This document shows, one piece after another, positions 35,252 to 43,362 of a DNA stretch of 64,000 nucleotides. The stretch's first letter is position 1. Each line of letters starts with the position of its first letter. This stretch comes from an uncultured Clostridia bacterium (GTDB lineage: Bacteria; Bacillota; Clostridia; Lachnospirales; Lachnospiraceae), in assembly GCA_947385955.1 (NCBI GenBank), contig CANDNA010000011.1, positions 1-64,000 of the forward strand, read 5' to 3'. The position numbers and the translations under genes were made by a program. A model generated the notes under the pieces. It saw only the letters and a program-made list of their open reading frames with translations, made no database searches and was not told the origin of the DNA.

Positions 35252-35953
35252 TTACTTTCCTTTTTTCATCATCTGATATTTCAGTTCTGCCAGTTCCCAG
35301 TCGGTTTCATTGTCAATGTCCTGCACTTCCAGCTCCGGCATTTCAATCGAAACAGTCCTGTCCGTAAAAATTTGCCGCTTTTGTAAAAACTGCTCCGTCC
35401 GCAGCAGATAAAACTGGCCGCAGTCATGAAAATAAGGCTCCAGATCCTGAGAACGGGTACCGGCATGCTCTGGATGCTTCATTACCGTCAGCCCGCCGCG
35501 GATCACAAAAGCCCGCTGAGGCGGAAAAGAGTACCGCACCACCGGCACCACCGAATCCGCGCCGCTCTCTGTCAGCAGCGCTGCAGCCTGCTGCAGCTTC
35601 CCTGCCGTTACAAAAGGGGCCGTGGGATACAGGCAGCATACCTCTTCAAAGCTCTCTCCCCGCTCTCTGTAAGCGTCCAATACCTCCAGCAGCACCTCCG
35701 CCGTTGTGGCAAAATCCCCGGCATTTTCCCTGCTCCGCAGAAAGGGCACCTGTGCCCCGGCTGCTCTGGCCGTTTTTGCAATCTCCGGGCTGTCCGTGGA
35801 TACCATGACCTCATCAAACAGGCCGCTTTCCAGGGCAGCTTCCACCGGATAGGCCAGCATGGGCCTGCCGCAGAAGGGCCTGATATTTTTTCCCGGAATC
35901 CTCTTACTGCCTCCTCTGGCAGTAATGATAGCAATCCGTTTTTTCTGTTCCAT
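35252..35953 (-). CDS. pseF: PseF: CMP-pseudaminic acid synthetase
   Basis: 233 residues. RIAIITARGGSKRIPGKNIRPF is the CTP-binding loop of CMP-sialate synthetases, then MLAYPVEAALESGLFDEVMVSTDSPEIA and YPTAPFVTAGKLQQA. The GGSKRIPGKN spelling matches PseF. It activates Pse with CTP. ATG 35953 is used because the longer frame to 36103 runs into the pseC reading frame; AAGGA is about ten bases upstream. The product is the donor for a CMP-sugar transferase, possibly the GT52 protein at 43362-44429. Confidence 0.93.
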   Translation of the reverse strand: MEQKKRIAIITARGGSKRIPGKNIRPFCGRPMLAYPVEAALESGLFDEVMVSTDSPEIAKTARAAGAQVPFLRSRENAGDFATTAEVLLEVLDAYRERGESFEEVCCLYPTAPFVTAGKLQQAAALLTESGADSVVPVVRYSFPPQRAFVIRGGLTVMKHPEHAGTRSQDLEPYFHDCGQFYLLRTEQFLQKRQIFTDRTVSIEMPELEVQDIDNETDWELAELKYQMMKKGK

Positions 35954-35976
35954 GTATCTTCTGTCCTTCTTTCCCT

Positions 35977-37170
35977 TTATTTCCGATAATATGTGCACAG
36001 TTTCCGTACTGCTTCGATCACATCCGATACGTCCTGATCTGTCATGGAATAGTACAGAGGCAGGCTCATGATCTCCCCGTACAGCTTTTCCGCTTCCGGA
36101 CACAGCCCCTTTTCATACCCGAGATGCTCATAATAGGGATGCCAGTACACGGGAATATAATGTACATTACAGCATATATTTTCTGCTGCCATAGCATCAA
36201 AAAACTGCTTCCGGTCTATGGTCAGCCGCTCCGGTCTGAGCCTTAAAATATACAGGTGCCTGGTTGTTTCGGACTGTTCGATCTCCTGCTGTACCGCCAC
36301 TTCCGGAATCTCCTGGAATGCCTCATTGTACCTGGCCACAATCTCACTTCTCCGTCCGGAAAACAACTCCAGCTTGTCAAGCTGGCTGCGGATTAAAGCA
36401 GCCTGAATGTCCGTCATCCGGTAATTCATCCCCAGTGCCAGTTGTTCATAATACCAGCCTCCCTGGGACTTATGTTCCAGCAAAGACTCATCTCTTGTGA
36501 TTCCATGTGCCCGGAACAGCCTGACTTTGGTATAGATGTCACTGTCATTGGTCAGGACGGCGCCTCCCTCTCCTCCGGTGACGGTTTTTACCGGATGAAA
36601 GCTGAATGTGGTCAGATCCGCAATCGAACCCACCGGCCTGCCGTTATAACGGGTACCGATGGAATGGGCCGCATCTTCAATCAGAAGGATTCCCCGCTCC
36701 CGGCACAGGGCCAGCAGCGCATCCAGCTCCGCCGCCTGTCCGGTAAAATCCACTGCCACCACAGCTTTTGTGGCATCGGTGATCTTTTCGGCCACAGATG
36801 CCGGATCTATATTATACGTATGGGGATTGATATCGGCAAACACCACTCTGGCGCCGCAGTACAATGCACAGTTGGCCGAAGCCGCAAATGTAATGGGGGT
36901 GGTAATTACCTCATCCCCCTCCTGTATCCCCGCTGCCTGACATGCCACATGCAATGCAGCCGTTCCGTTGCTGACCACTGCCGCATGTCCTGCTCCTGTC
37001 AGATCGCACAGCCGCTGTTCCAGCTTCGTAATTTCCGGCCCGCATGTTAAATTGTCACTGCACAGTACACGGACCACAGCTTCGATATCCGCTTTATCCA
37101 GATACTGATGTCCATAAAACAGCTTACTGCTCCGGACGGGCCTGCCGCCTTCCACAGCCGGTTTTTCCAT
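35977..37170 (-). CDS. pseC: PseC: UDP-4-amino-4,6-dideoxy-L-AltNAc aminotransferase
   Basis: 397 residues. FYGHQYLDKADIEAVVRVL at the start and LTCGPEITKLE are PseC marks, with SNGTAALHVACQAA, TPITFAASANCALYCGA, VDFTGQAAELD and SFHPVKTVTGGEGG (PLP Lys) following. It transaminates the product of PseB. AAAGGAG lies nine bases before the ATG at 37170. A 12-bp inverted repeat sits in the 132-base gap that separates it from pseB. Confidence 0.95.
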   Translation of the reverse strand: MEKPAVEGGRPVRSSKLFYGHQYLDKADIEAVVRVLCSDNLTCGPEITKLEQRLCDLTGAGHAAVVSNGTAALHVACQAAGIQEGDEVITTPITFAASANCALYCGARVVFADINPHTYNIDPASVAEKITDATKAVVAVDFTGQAAELDALLALCRERGILLIEDAAHSIGTRYNGRPVGSIADLTTFSFHPVKTVTGGEGGAVLTNDSDIYTKVRLFRAHGITRDESLLEHKSQGGWYYEQLALGMNYRMTDIQAALIRSQLDKLELFSGRRSEIVARYNEAFQEIPEVAVQQEIEQSETTRHLYILRLRPERLTIDRKQFFDAMAAENICCNVHYIPVYWHPYYEHLGYEKGLCPEAEKLYGEIMSLPLYYSMTDQDVSDVIEAVRKLCTYYRK

Positions 37171-37209
37171 ATTGGTATGCTCCTTTCCATGCGCACCTGC
37201 GCAGATAAA

Positions 37210-37244
37210 ACAATAGAAAGTACGCTCCGCGGACTTTCTATTGT
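37210..37244. repeat. Perfect 12-bp inverted repeat between pseB and pseC
   Basis: ACAATAGAAAGT at 37210-37221 is the exact reverse complement of ACTTTCTATTGT at 37233-37244, with an 11-base loop that itself contains TCCGCGGA. In the pseB-to-pseC transcript the hairpin is followed by UUUUAUC, so it could be a weak terminator or attenuator, an RNA-processing site or a protein-binding palindrome. It lies about 40 bases upstream of the pseC start. Confidence 0.8.
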
Positions 37245-37302
37245 GATGTATCGGGATTTCGGGCCGACTGCAGTGACAGCACCCGGCCGGTTCCTTTTCT
37301 TT

Positions 37303-38307
37303 TTATTTCTCCAGTTCCACCGTTTTCAGGCGTTCCCGGATCTGTTCCACATCCAGCCACTGGGAATTGCTGCCCGAACTGTAGGCAAAGCCCTCTGCCA
37401 CCTTTATCCCGGTAGGCCGGGGCTTCCTGGACTCGCTCCATACCATCTGAGGATAGACAATAAAGTGATTGTCATATTCCCATGTCGTCAGGGAGTCCTC
37501 CACAGTCACCATAATCTCATGCAGCTTTTCTCCCGGCCGGATACCCACCTGGGGCATCTCACAGCCCGGCAGCATAGCCTGCGCCAGATCTGTCACCTTA
37601 AAAGAAGGAATCTTGGAAATAAAAGTCTCTCCGCCCTTAGCCTCTGCCAGCGCTTTGATCACCAGTTCCACCCCTTCTGTCAGACTGATCCAGAAACGGG
37701 TCATACGATAATCCGTAATCGGAAGCTCTTTTCCGCCGTTTTGAATGATATTATGGAAAAACGGAATTACCGATCCTCTGCTGCCTGCCACATTGCCATA
37801 TCTGACAATAGAAAAGCAGATCTTTTTGGAGCCTGCATAGGCATTGGCTGCAATAAACAGCTTATCCGATACCAGCTTGGTACCCCCGTACAGATTCACC
37901 GGATTGACTGCCTTATCCGTAGACAGCGCCACTACCTTTTCCACACTGCCGCTGTCCAGCGCCGCGTCGATCACATTCTGCGCACCGTGGATATTGGTCT
38001 TGATGGCCTCGTCCGGATTGTATTCACAGGCAGGCACCTGCTTCAGCGCCGCTGCATGAATCACATAATCCACGCCTTCCAGCGCCCGTCTGAGGCGCTC
38101 TTTGTCCCTTACATCCCCGATAAAAAAGCGGAGCTGATTCTCTTTATTCAGTTCCCGGAACTCGTTCTGCATAATGAACTGCTTAAACTCATCCCTGGAA
38201 TAAATAATAATCTTTTTGGGATGATAATGGGTCAGCGCATATCTGGTAAAGCTCTTTCCAAACGATCCGGTTCCTCCGGTTATCAGTATTGTCTTATCAT
38301 TCAACAT
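37303..38307 (-). CDS. pseB: PseB: UDP-GlcNAc 4,6-dehydratase (C5-inverting)
   Basis: 334 residues. ILITGGTGSFGKSFTRYAL binds NADP near the N-terminus, RFFIGDVRDKERL and HAAALKQVPACEYNP follow, and STDKAVNPVNLYGGTK holds the Asp-Lys and Tyr-x3-Lys active-site set of short soluble inverting dehydratases. TGIKVAEGFAYSSGSNSQWL is the usual C-terminal mark. It opens the Pse pathway. ATG 38307 is preferred over 38322 because GGGAGG lies seven bases upstream. A predicted promoter sits at 38344-38372. Confidence 0.96.
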   Translation of the reverse strand: MLNDKTILITGGTGSFGKSFTRYALTHYHPKKIIIYSRDEFKQFIMQNEFRELNKENQLRFFIGDVRDKERLRRALEGVDYVIHAAALKQVPACEYNPDEAIKTNIHGAQNVIDAALDSGSVEKVVALSTDKAVNPVNLYGGTKLVSDKLFIAANAYAGSKKICFSIVRYGNVAGSRGSVIPFFHNIIQNGGKELPITDYRMTRFWISLTEGVELVIKALAEAKGGETFISKIPSFKVTDLAQAMLPGCEMPQVGIRPGEKLHEIMVTVEDSLTTWEYDNHFIVYPQMVWSESRKPRPTGIKVAEGFAYSSGSNSQWLDVEQIRERLKTVELEK

Positions 38308-38343
38308 CGTCTGTCCTCCCATTCCTGGTACAAAATCAGTCTT

Positions 38344-38372
38344 ATCTTACCATATATTTCCTGTCTTAGCAA
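38344..38372 (-). promoter_or_regulatory. Predicted promoter before pseB
   Basis: On the minus strand: TTGCTA (38372-38367), a 17-base spacer, then TAAGAT (38349-38344) preceded by TGG, an extended -10. A transcript would start near 38337, about 30 bases before pseB. A near-identical TGGTAAGATA box lies in another gap at 53682-53690. This would let the pse genes be expressed apart from the upstream block. Confidence 0.5.
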
Positions 38373-38384
38373 ACTCTGTGCATT

Positions 38385-40541
38385 TTATCGTTCTGTAAAC
38401 AGCCAAATCTGTTCCCCGCTGCCGGTGTATGGTTCCACAGCCAGCTCTCCGTCCCTGGCCGTCAGGGCAAAGCCCCCGTCACAAGTGATAGCATAACCCT
38501 TTTCCCCATCCGGTATACCCGCCTTTCTCAAAGCATCCGATGTGCCTCCTTCCTCCCGGCCGGACACCGGCACAATCTTCCACATAACAGATTCGCAGTC
38601 CTGTGCCGCCCTTACCGGGCCCTCGGCAGGACTGCCGTCAAAAGAAAGCAGATACTGGGTGGACTTCAGCCGCAGGAAATCATACCCATACTCATGATAC
38701 ACACTGACCATATCCCCGCCGTTTTCCGATACGGGTGAAAGGCCCGCCCGGGGCATTCCCCGCTCATCCGGTACATCCAGTGATGACACTGCCTGCTCCG
38801 GCATCAGAAGAGGCCGCAGCCTGTAATAGCCGTTTGCCAGCACAGCCTCCTGTTTTGCCGCCTCTGCATCCTGCTCCGTCCTGGCTTCTGTATAGGAAAC
38901 CGTATCCTCCTGCAGCCGGAACAGGGCCTGAAAAATACCCACAGGCAAAAGCCCCACCAGGGCTGTCACCACAGCCAGGACAGCCAGCACCGTCACGCCT
39001 GCCCGGTCAGGTTTTTTCTCCTCCGTAAAGGCCAATACCCGTTCCGCTGCTGCCAGATAGCCGGAAACAGCACAGGGAATCAGCAAAAGAAAATAGAACA
39101 GCGTATACTGGGCATAGGTTTCCCAAAACAGTTGAAAGAGAAAGCCGCCGATCAATACCACCGCAAAGAACAGTCCTGTGATTTTTTCCCGCTTTCCCCG
39201 TAAAAGCGCCCAGCTAAGCGCCCCCATCAGTACAAGGGCATGAAAGAGATTGGCCCACTTAACCAGCCCGTTCCGGTTATCTTCCCGCAGCATCCTCCGG
39301 ATGAGAGCAGGCCGCTCTGTCTGTGCTTCCGGCCTGTTATTGGCCACCAGACTTTCAAAGGTAGGCTCATTCCATTCCATTGCAATTTTCCTGCCCATAA
39401 ACTCCGCAAAATGCATGGGGGTGTCGGTCAGTCTGGCCAGACGCCGTTTCAGCTCCTCTCCTGCTGCCTGTGCTGCCTTCCCGGTATCCAGATCGTTTTC
39501 CAGATAAACTTCCCGGTTATAGCCGTCAAACTTTACCGGCCTGCCTTCCTCATCCTCACCAAAAGCCATCGTCACCCAGGCGATCATCGGAGAACCTTCC
39601 GACAGAGGAAACCCCAGCCTGTGTTCCACCAGAAGATCCGATCCTTTGCCAAGCAGTGACACCGCTGCCAGAATACATACCATACCGATCAGATTCTGAT
39701 ACCGTCTGCTGCTCCAGAAATCCACCAGCAGAAATACCAGCAGTGCCACCATAAAAATCAAAAATGTATTTTTCAGCCATACCCCGGCGGCGCACAGCAA
39801 CACGCAGCCCGCCAGAAACCGGATGCGCCTCTCTTCCAGATACCGCAGCAGCAGATACACGGCTCCCATAATACAGGCAAAGCCGGGCACATTGCCATAA
39901 ATAAACGTTACATAAAACAAATAGGGCCAGAACAGCATACAGGCCAAAAGGACCGGCAGTTCCCTGTCCCTGCTGCCAAAGATTATGACAGAGCTTTTTG
40001 CCACCAGATTCAGGGAGATCACGATACAGATCACGTTCATGATCTGAAACGCCAGATAATTCAGATTACCGAATACGGCAAAAAATCCCCACAGAAATAC
40101 GGTAATACGGGACTGGAACGGCCAGTATACAAAGTAGCTTTCATTGGCAAACAGCGAGAAATCATACTTTCGCAGCCCCACCGCCCCATTGCTGATGGCC
40201 AGTTGGTCACCATGCGGATGAATCTGATTGGAAACCACAAAAAAGACCAGGAACAAAAACAAAAGACCATTCAAAACCACATATATCCATCGCCGGTGTC
40301 CGTCCAGCCATATCCCGATCCCCGTTCCCCATTTTTTCAGGACAGCCAAAGCTCCCACCAGGGCAGCATACCCAAACAGAGCTTTCCAGGGCGTGTCCGA
40401 AACAAAGAGGGCCGGCTCCCCTACAAAGCAATAATTTGTACTGTACAGGCTCAACAGGGTCAGATACCCCACAAACAGCACAAATAAAGACAATACAAGG
40501 GCACGAAATACGGCGTCCAGTTTTTCTGACAGTTTTGTCAT
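38385..40541 (-). CDS. GT39-like membrane glycosyltransferase with a C-terminal ricin-type beta-trefoil domain
   Basis: 718 residues. Helices fill about residues 15-500, with the first catalytic-type loop at NQIHPHGDQLAISNG and a soluble loop around 320-430. A last helix near 515-538 is followed by a domain of about 145 residues (570-718) that begins NGYYRLRPLL and has YLLSFDG, ESVMWKIVPV, ITCDGGFALTARDG and GEQIWLF. The spaced W-containing repeats look like a ricin B beta-trefoil. Eukaryotic protein mannosyltransferases also carry beta-trefoil (MIR) repeats. ATG 40541 overlaps the GT2 stop (ATGA) and has AGGA five bases upstream. The trefoil would lie outside the membrane and may hold the acceptor glycan. 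Confidence 0.74.
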   Translation of the reverse strand: MTKLSEKLDAVFRALVLSLFVLFVGYLTLLSLYSTNYCFVGEPALFVSDTPWKALFGYAALVGALAVLKKWGTGIGIWLDGHRRWIYVVLNGLLFLFLVFFVVSNQIHPHGDQLAISNGAVGLRKYDFSLFANESYFVYWPFQSRITVFLWGFFAVFGNLNYLAFQIMNVICIVISLNLVAKSSVIIFGSRDRELPVLLACMLFWPYLFYVTFIYGNVPGFACIMGAVYLLLRYLEERRIRFLAGCVLLCAAGVWLKNTFLIFMVALLVFLLVDFWSSRRYQNLIGMVCILAAVSLLGKGSDLLVEHRLGFPLSEGSPMIAWVTMAFGEDEEGRPVKFDGYNREVYLENDLDTGKAAQAAGEELKRRLARLTDTPMHFAEFMGRKIAMEWNEPTFESLVANNRPEAQTERPALIRRMLREDNRNGLVKWANLFHALVLMGALSWALLRGKREKITGLFFAVVLIGGFLFQLFWETYAQYTLFYFLLLIPCAVSGYLAAAERVLAFTEEKKPDRAGVTVLAVLAVVTALVGLLPVGIFQALFRLQEDTVSYTEARTEQDAEAAKQEAVLANGYYRLRPLLMPEQAVSSLDVPDERGMPRAGLSPVSENGGDMVSVYHEYGYDFLRLKSTQYLLSFDGSPAEGPVRAAQDCESVMWKIVPVSGREEGGTSDALRKAGIPDGEKGYAITCDGGFALTARDGELAVEPYTGSGEQIWLFTER

Positions 40542-41590
40542 GTTTTTCCTGTTCCTTTCCACTTTCTTCTCAGTTTCCGATAACCGGTCAGCGCCCTGTA
40601 ATAGAAAAGAAACAGCGGCGCAGAGCGCATATGCAGACTCACCAGCTTTTTCTGCTCCCTGTCATACTCCTTCTGAAAATAAGGATTGTGCTGAAAATCC
40701 GGAAATGCTTCCAGCATCCCCCGGCGCAGTTCCTCCAGAAATCCCACCCTTACATGATTCACCCCGATGACATACGTAAACAAAGTGTTGAAATAATACA
40801 GCTTGGCAAATGCAAACTCCAGCTCCTGTCTGTATGGCTCATAAAATCCGCATTCCCTGCACCCGGACAGCAGCAGCTCTCCCGCCCGCATCCTGTCCCT
40901 GCATTTTGCCTCGCTGATGTTATGGGTCGTGGATACCGGATCCTGATAATAATAGTACAGCGGCTCCTCCACTTTTTCAAAATGGGTAAAATGCAGCATC
41001 CACAAAGGACCGGCACAGTTATCCTCATAAAAAATCCCCTCCGGAAACCGGAGATGATAACGGTCTATCACTTCTTTTTTATAAATCTTGATCACCATAC
41101 TGCAGGGGTTCAGCATCAGTTTCCTGTACTGCTCCTCTCCCAATGCTCCGGTCTGATCCATCGTATTGGCATTGACAATCCTGCCGATCTTCATGCTGTG
41201 CTCACCGGTTTCATGCAGATCGCAGCCCACCACATCCGCACCGGTTTCCTGCGCCCTGCGAAGCAGCTTTTCATACATCGTATCCGCAGCCCAGTCATCT
41301 CCGTCCATAAAGCCGATCCATTCTCCCTGTGCCGCATCCAGGCCCAGATTCCGGGCGCCGCCCTGTCTTTTGTTTTCCGGTGTCTGAAACGCCCGCACCG
41401 TTCCCGGATACCTGGCTTCGTAATCCTTCAGCAGTTCATAAGTGCCGTCCTGAGAGCAGTCGTCCACCGCCAGTATTTCCATATCCCCGATCATCGTCTG
41501 ATGCACCAGAGAATCCATACAGTATTTCAGATATTCCGGCCTTTTGCCCGATGCCATTTTATAAAACGGGACAATGACGCTCAGTTTCAT
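40538..41590 (-). CDS. Family 2 glycosyltransferase
   Basis: 350 residues. KLSVIVPFYK opens the GT-A domain, EILAVDDCSQDGT and NKRQGGARNLGLDAAQGEWIG follow, and FMDGDDWA is the metal motif. The C-terminal half is helical with EGIFYEDNCAGPLWML, a region seen in capsule GT2 enzymes that add hexoses or hexosamines. No membrane segments, so it works in the cytoplasm on the lipid-linked repeat. ATG 41590 has AGAGGAGG eight bases upstream. It is followed by the GT39/trefoil gene with an ATGA overlap. Confidence 0.9.
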   Translation of the reverse strand: MKLSVIVPFYKMASGKRPEYLKYCMDSLVHQTMIGDMEILAVDDCSQDGTYELLKDYEARYPGTVRAFQTPENKRQGGARNLGLDAAQGEWIGFMDGDDWAADTMYEKLLRRAQETGADVVGCDLHETGEHSMKIGRIVNANTMDQTGALGEEQYRKLMLNPCSMVIKIYKKEVIDRYHLRFPEGIFYEDNCAGPLWMLHFTHFEKVEEPLYYYYQDPVSTTHNISEAKCRDRMRAGELLLSGCRECGFYEPYRQELEFAFAKLYYFNTLFTYVIGVNHVRVGFLEELRRGMLEAFPDFQHNPYFQKEYDREQKKLVSLHMRSAPLFLFYYRALTGYRKLRRKWKGTGKT

Positions 41591-41628
41591 CCGGCACACC
41601 TCCTCTTACCATCTGCCTGCAGCGGCTT

Positions 41629-43362
41629 TCACCTCTCCCTGCTGATCTTTCCGTCCGCAACCCGGTACACCATATCGCACTTTTCAATGGTCTGCAGCCT
41701 GTGGGCAATGATGACCAGTGTCTTTTTCCCCTGGAACCGGTTGATGGACTCCATAATTGCCGCCTCTGTATCATTGTCCAGTGCGGAAGTTGCCTCATCC
41801 AGGATCAGTACCTCCGGATCATGGTACAGTGCCCTGGCAATGCCGATCCGCTGCCGCTGTCCGCCGGAGATCCGGATGCCCCGTTCCCCGATTCCCGTGT
41901 GGACCCCTTCCGGCAGGGTTTTTACAAACTCATCCAATTGGGCTTCCTGCAGGGCATACCAGAGCTTTTCCTCATCAATCTCCTCTTCCGGTATACCAAA
42001 GGCCACGTTCCGGCGGATGTCATCGTCCAGCAGGAAAATCATCTGGGGGATATAGCCCACATTTTTCAGCCACCCTCTGTAATCTTCCATAATGTCCACG
42101 CCGTCTGCGCAGATACTGCCCTCTCTTACCTTTAAAAGGCCCAGCAGGATGTCCACGATCGTCGTCTTGCCGGAGCCGGAACCGCCCACGATACCTACGG
42201 AGCTGCCCACAGGAATGGTCATATCCGCATGGTCAAAGATCAGCTTGTCCGTATTGGGATAGGCATAGGTAATCCCCTTCAGTGTAATTTCCCTCTCCAC
42301 CGGAAGTTTCTCCGCTTCCTCCGCATAGGACAGGTCTGTGTTTTCTTCACTGGTTTCCTCCAGCAGGTTGTCGCTTACATTCATAAAAAACGGCTCATAA
42401 TAAGCCAACTGGGTCAACTGGTTGTTAATCCTGCTGGCAGAAGGCATCAGACGCACTGCCGCCATTGCAAATGCAGACAGAGCCGGCATCATTTCCGTCA
42501 GATCCTTTCCCGTCATCACGATTACCAGCATATAGGCCACCATGCCTGCGATACATACGGTTTCGATCAACAGCTTGGGGGCATTGCTGAACAGATTCAG
42601 CCGCTCCATTGCCGCCACATAATGGGCGCCCCGGCGGGAATATTCCCGGATAAAATAATGTTCTTTTCCGATGATCTTGATTTCCTTCATGCCGCCCACC
42701 GTCTGGCTCAGCCACTGATAGATCAGGCTGGAATAATCCTGATTCTCCTTGCCGGTGCGGTACATAATGGGTTTGATTACCTCTTTGATCACCACCAGCG
42801 TCACCACCAAAAGCCCGGCAATCACCAGCGTCATCTTGAAATCCACCACAAACAGCGCCACTGCCAGCATAAAAAATACGGTACACTCCGAAAGTATCTG
42901 CAATAACGATAAAATAAGCAGATAGGCATTGACCACATCCGCCGCTATAATACGCTGGATGGTGGAAGTCTCAATATTCAGATAGAACTCATAGTCCCGT
43001 TTCACAAAGCTGCGGAGCATCTTTTCCTGGGTTTCAAACTGATTTTTATAGACAAACCGATACATCATTTTCTGCAGAAGAAACAAAAACAGGTTTTTGC
43101 AGACAAATGCAATGACCATTGCCGCCATGACAAATACGGTAAACTGCCTCGGACTTGTCATATGCAGTCCCTGATAGACTGCTGCCATCACCCGGTTGTT
43201 TTCCACCGCATCCGGAGAAAGCACCAGTGTCATCACCGGAATAATCAGGGAGATACTGGCAGTTTCCAGAAATGCACCGAATACCATCATCACCAGCAAA
43301 AGCCCCATTGTCCGCTTCTGTTTCCTGTTCATGATCATCATGAGTTTTTTATATATTTTCAT
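41629..43362 (-). CDS. PglK/MsbA-like ABC exporter half-transporter, probable lipid-linked glycan flippase (copy 1)
   Basis: 577 residues. Six helices in about the first 320 residues, then the ATPase domain with Walker A GGSGSGKTT, signature ISGGQRQRIG and Walker B VLILDEATSALD. It shares the whole plan and many stretches with the exporter at 711-2453, e.g. the NDTEAAIM(D/E)(A/S)INRF segment after Walker B, so the two are paralogs. Homologs flip undecaprenyl-linked oligosaccharides. ATG 43362 shares its first base with the stop of the GT52 gene (TAATG) and has GGAG nine bases upstream. No Wzx is near, so this is the likely flippase of the first glycan. Confidence 0.88.
   Translation of the reverse strand: MKIYKKLMMIMNRKQKRTMGLLLVMMVFGAFLETASISLIIPVMTLVLSPDAVENNRVMAAVYQGLHMTSPRQFTVFVMAAMVIAFVCKNLFLFLLQKMMYRFVYKNQFETQEKMLRSFVKRDYEFYLNIETSTIQRIIAADVVNAYLLILSLLQILSECTVFFMLAVALFVVDFKMTLVIAGLLVVTLVVIKEVIKPIMYRTGKENQDYSSLIYQWLSQTVGGMKEIKIIGKEHYFIREYSRRGAHYVAAMERLNLFSNAPKLLIETVCIAGMVAYMLVIVMTGKDLTEMMPALSAFAMAAVRLMPSASRINNQLTQLAYYEPFFMNVSDNLLEETSEENTDLSYAEEAEKLPVEREITLKGITYAYPNTDKLIFDHADMTIPVGSSVGIVGGSGSGKTTIVDILLGLLKVREGSICADGVDIMEDYRGWLKNVGYIPQMIFLLDDDIRRNVAFGIPEEEIDEEKLWYALQEAQLDEFVKTLPEGVHTGIGERGIRISGGQRQRIGIARALYHDPEVLILDEATSALDNDTEAAIMESINRFQGKKTLVIIAHRLQTIEKCDMVYRVADGKISRER

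Noticed and set aside
37171-37302. Remnant insertion sequence ends
   Set aside because: The inverted repeat is a short hairpin with an 11-base loop; no transposase fragment or target duplication.
40436-42055. 539-codon plus-strand open frame
   Set aside because: Spans opposite the GT2 and parts of the GT39 and ABC genes; no gene on the plus strand could be real here.
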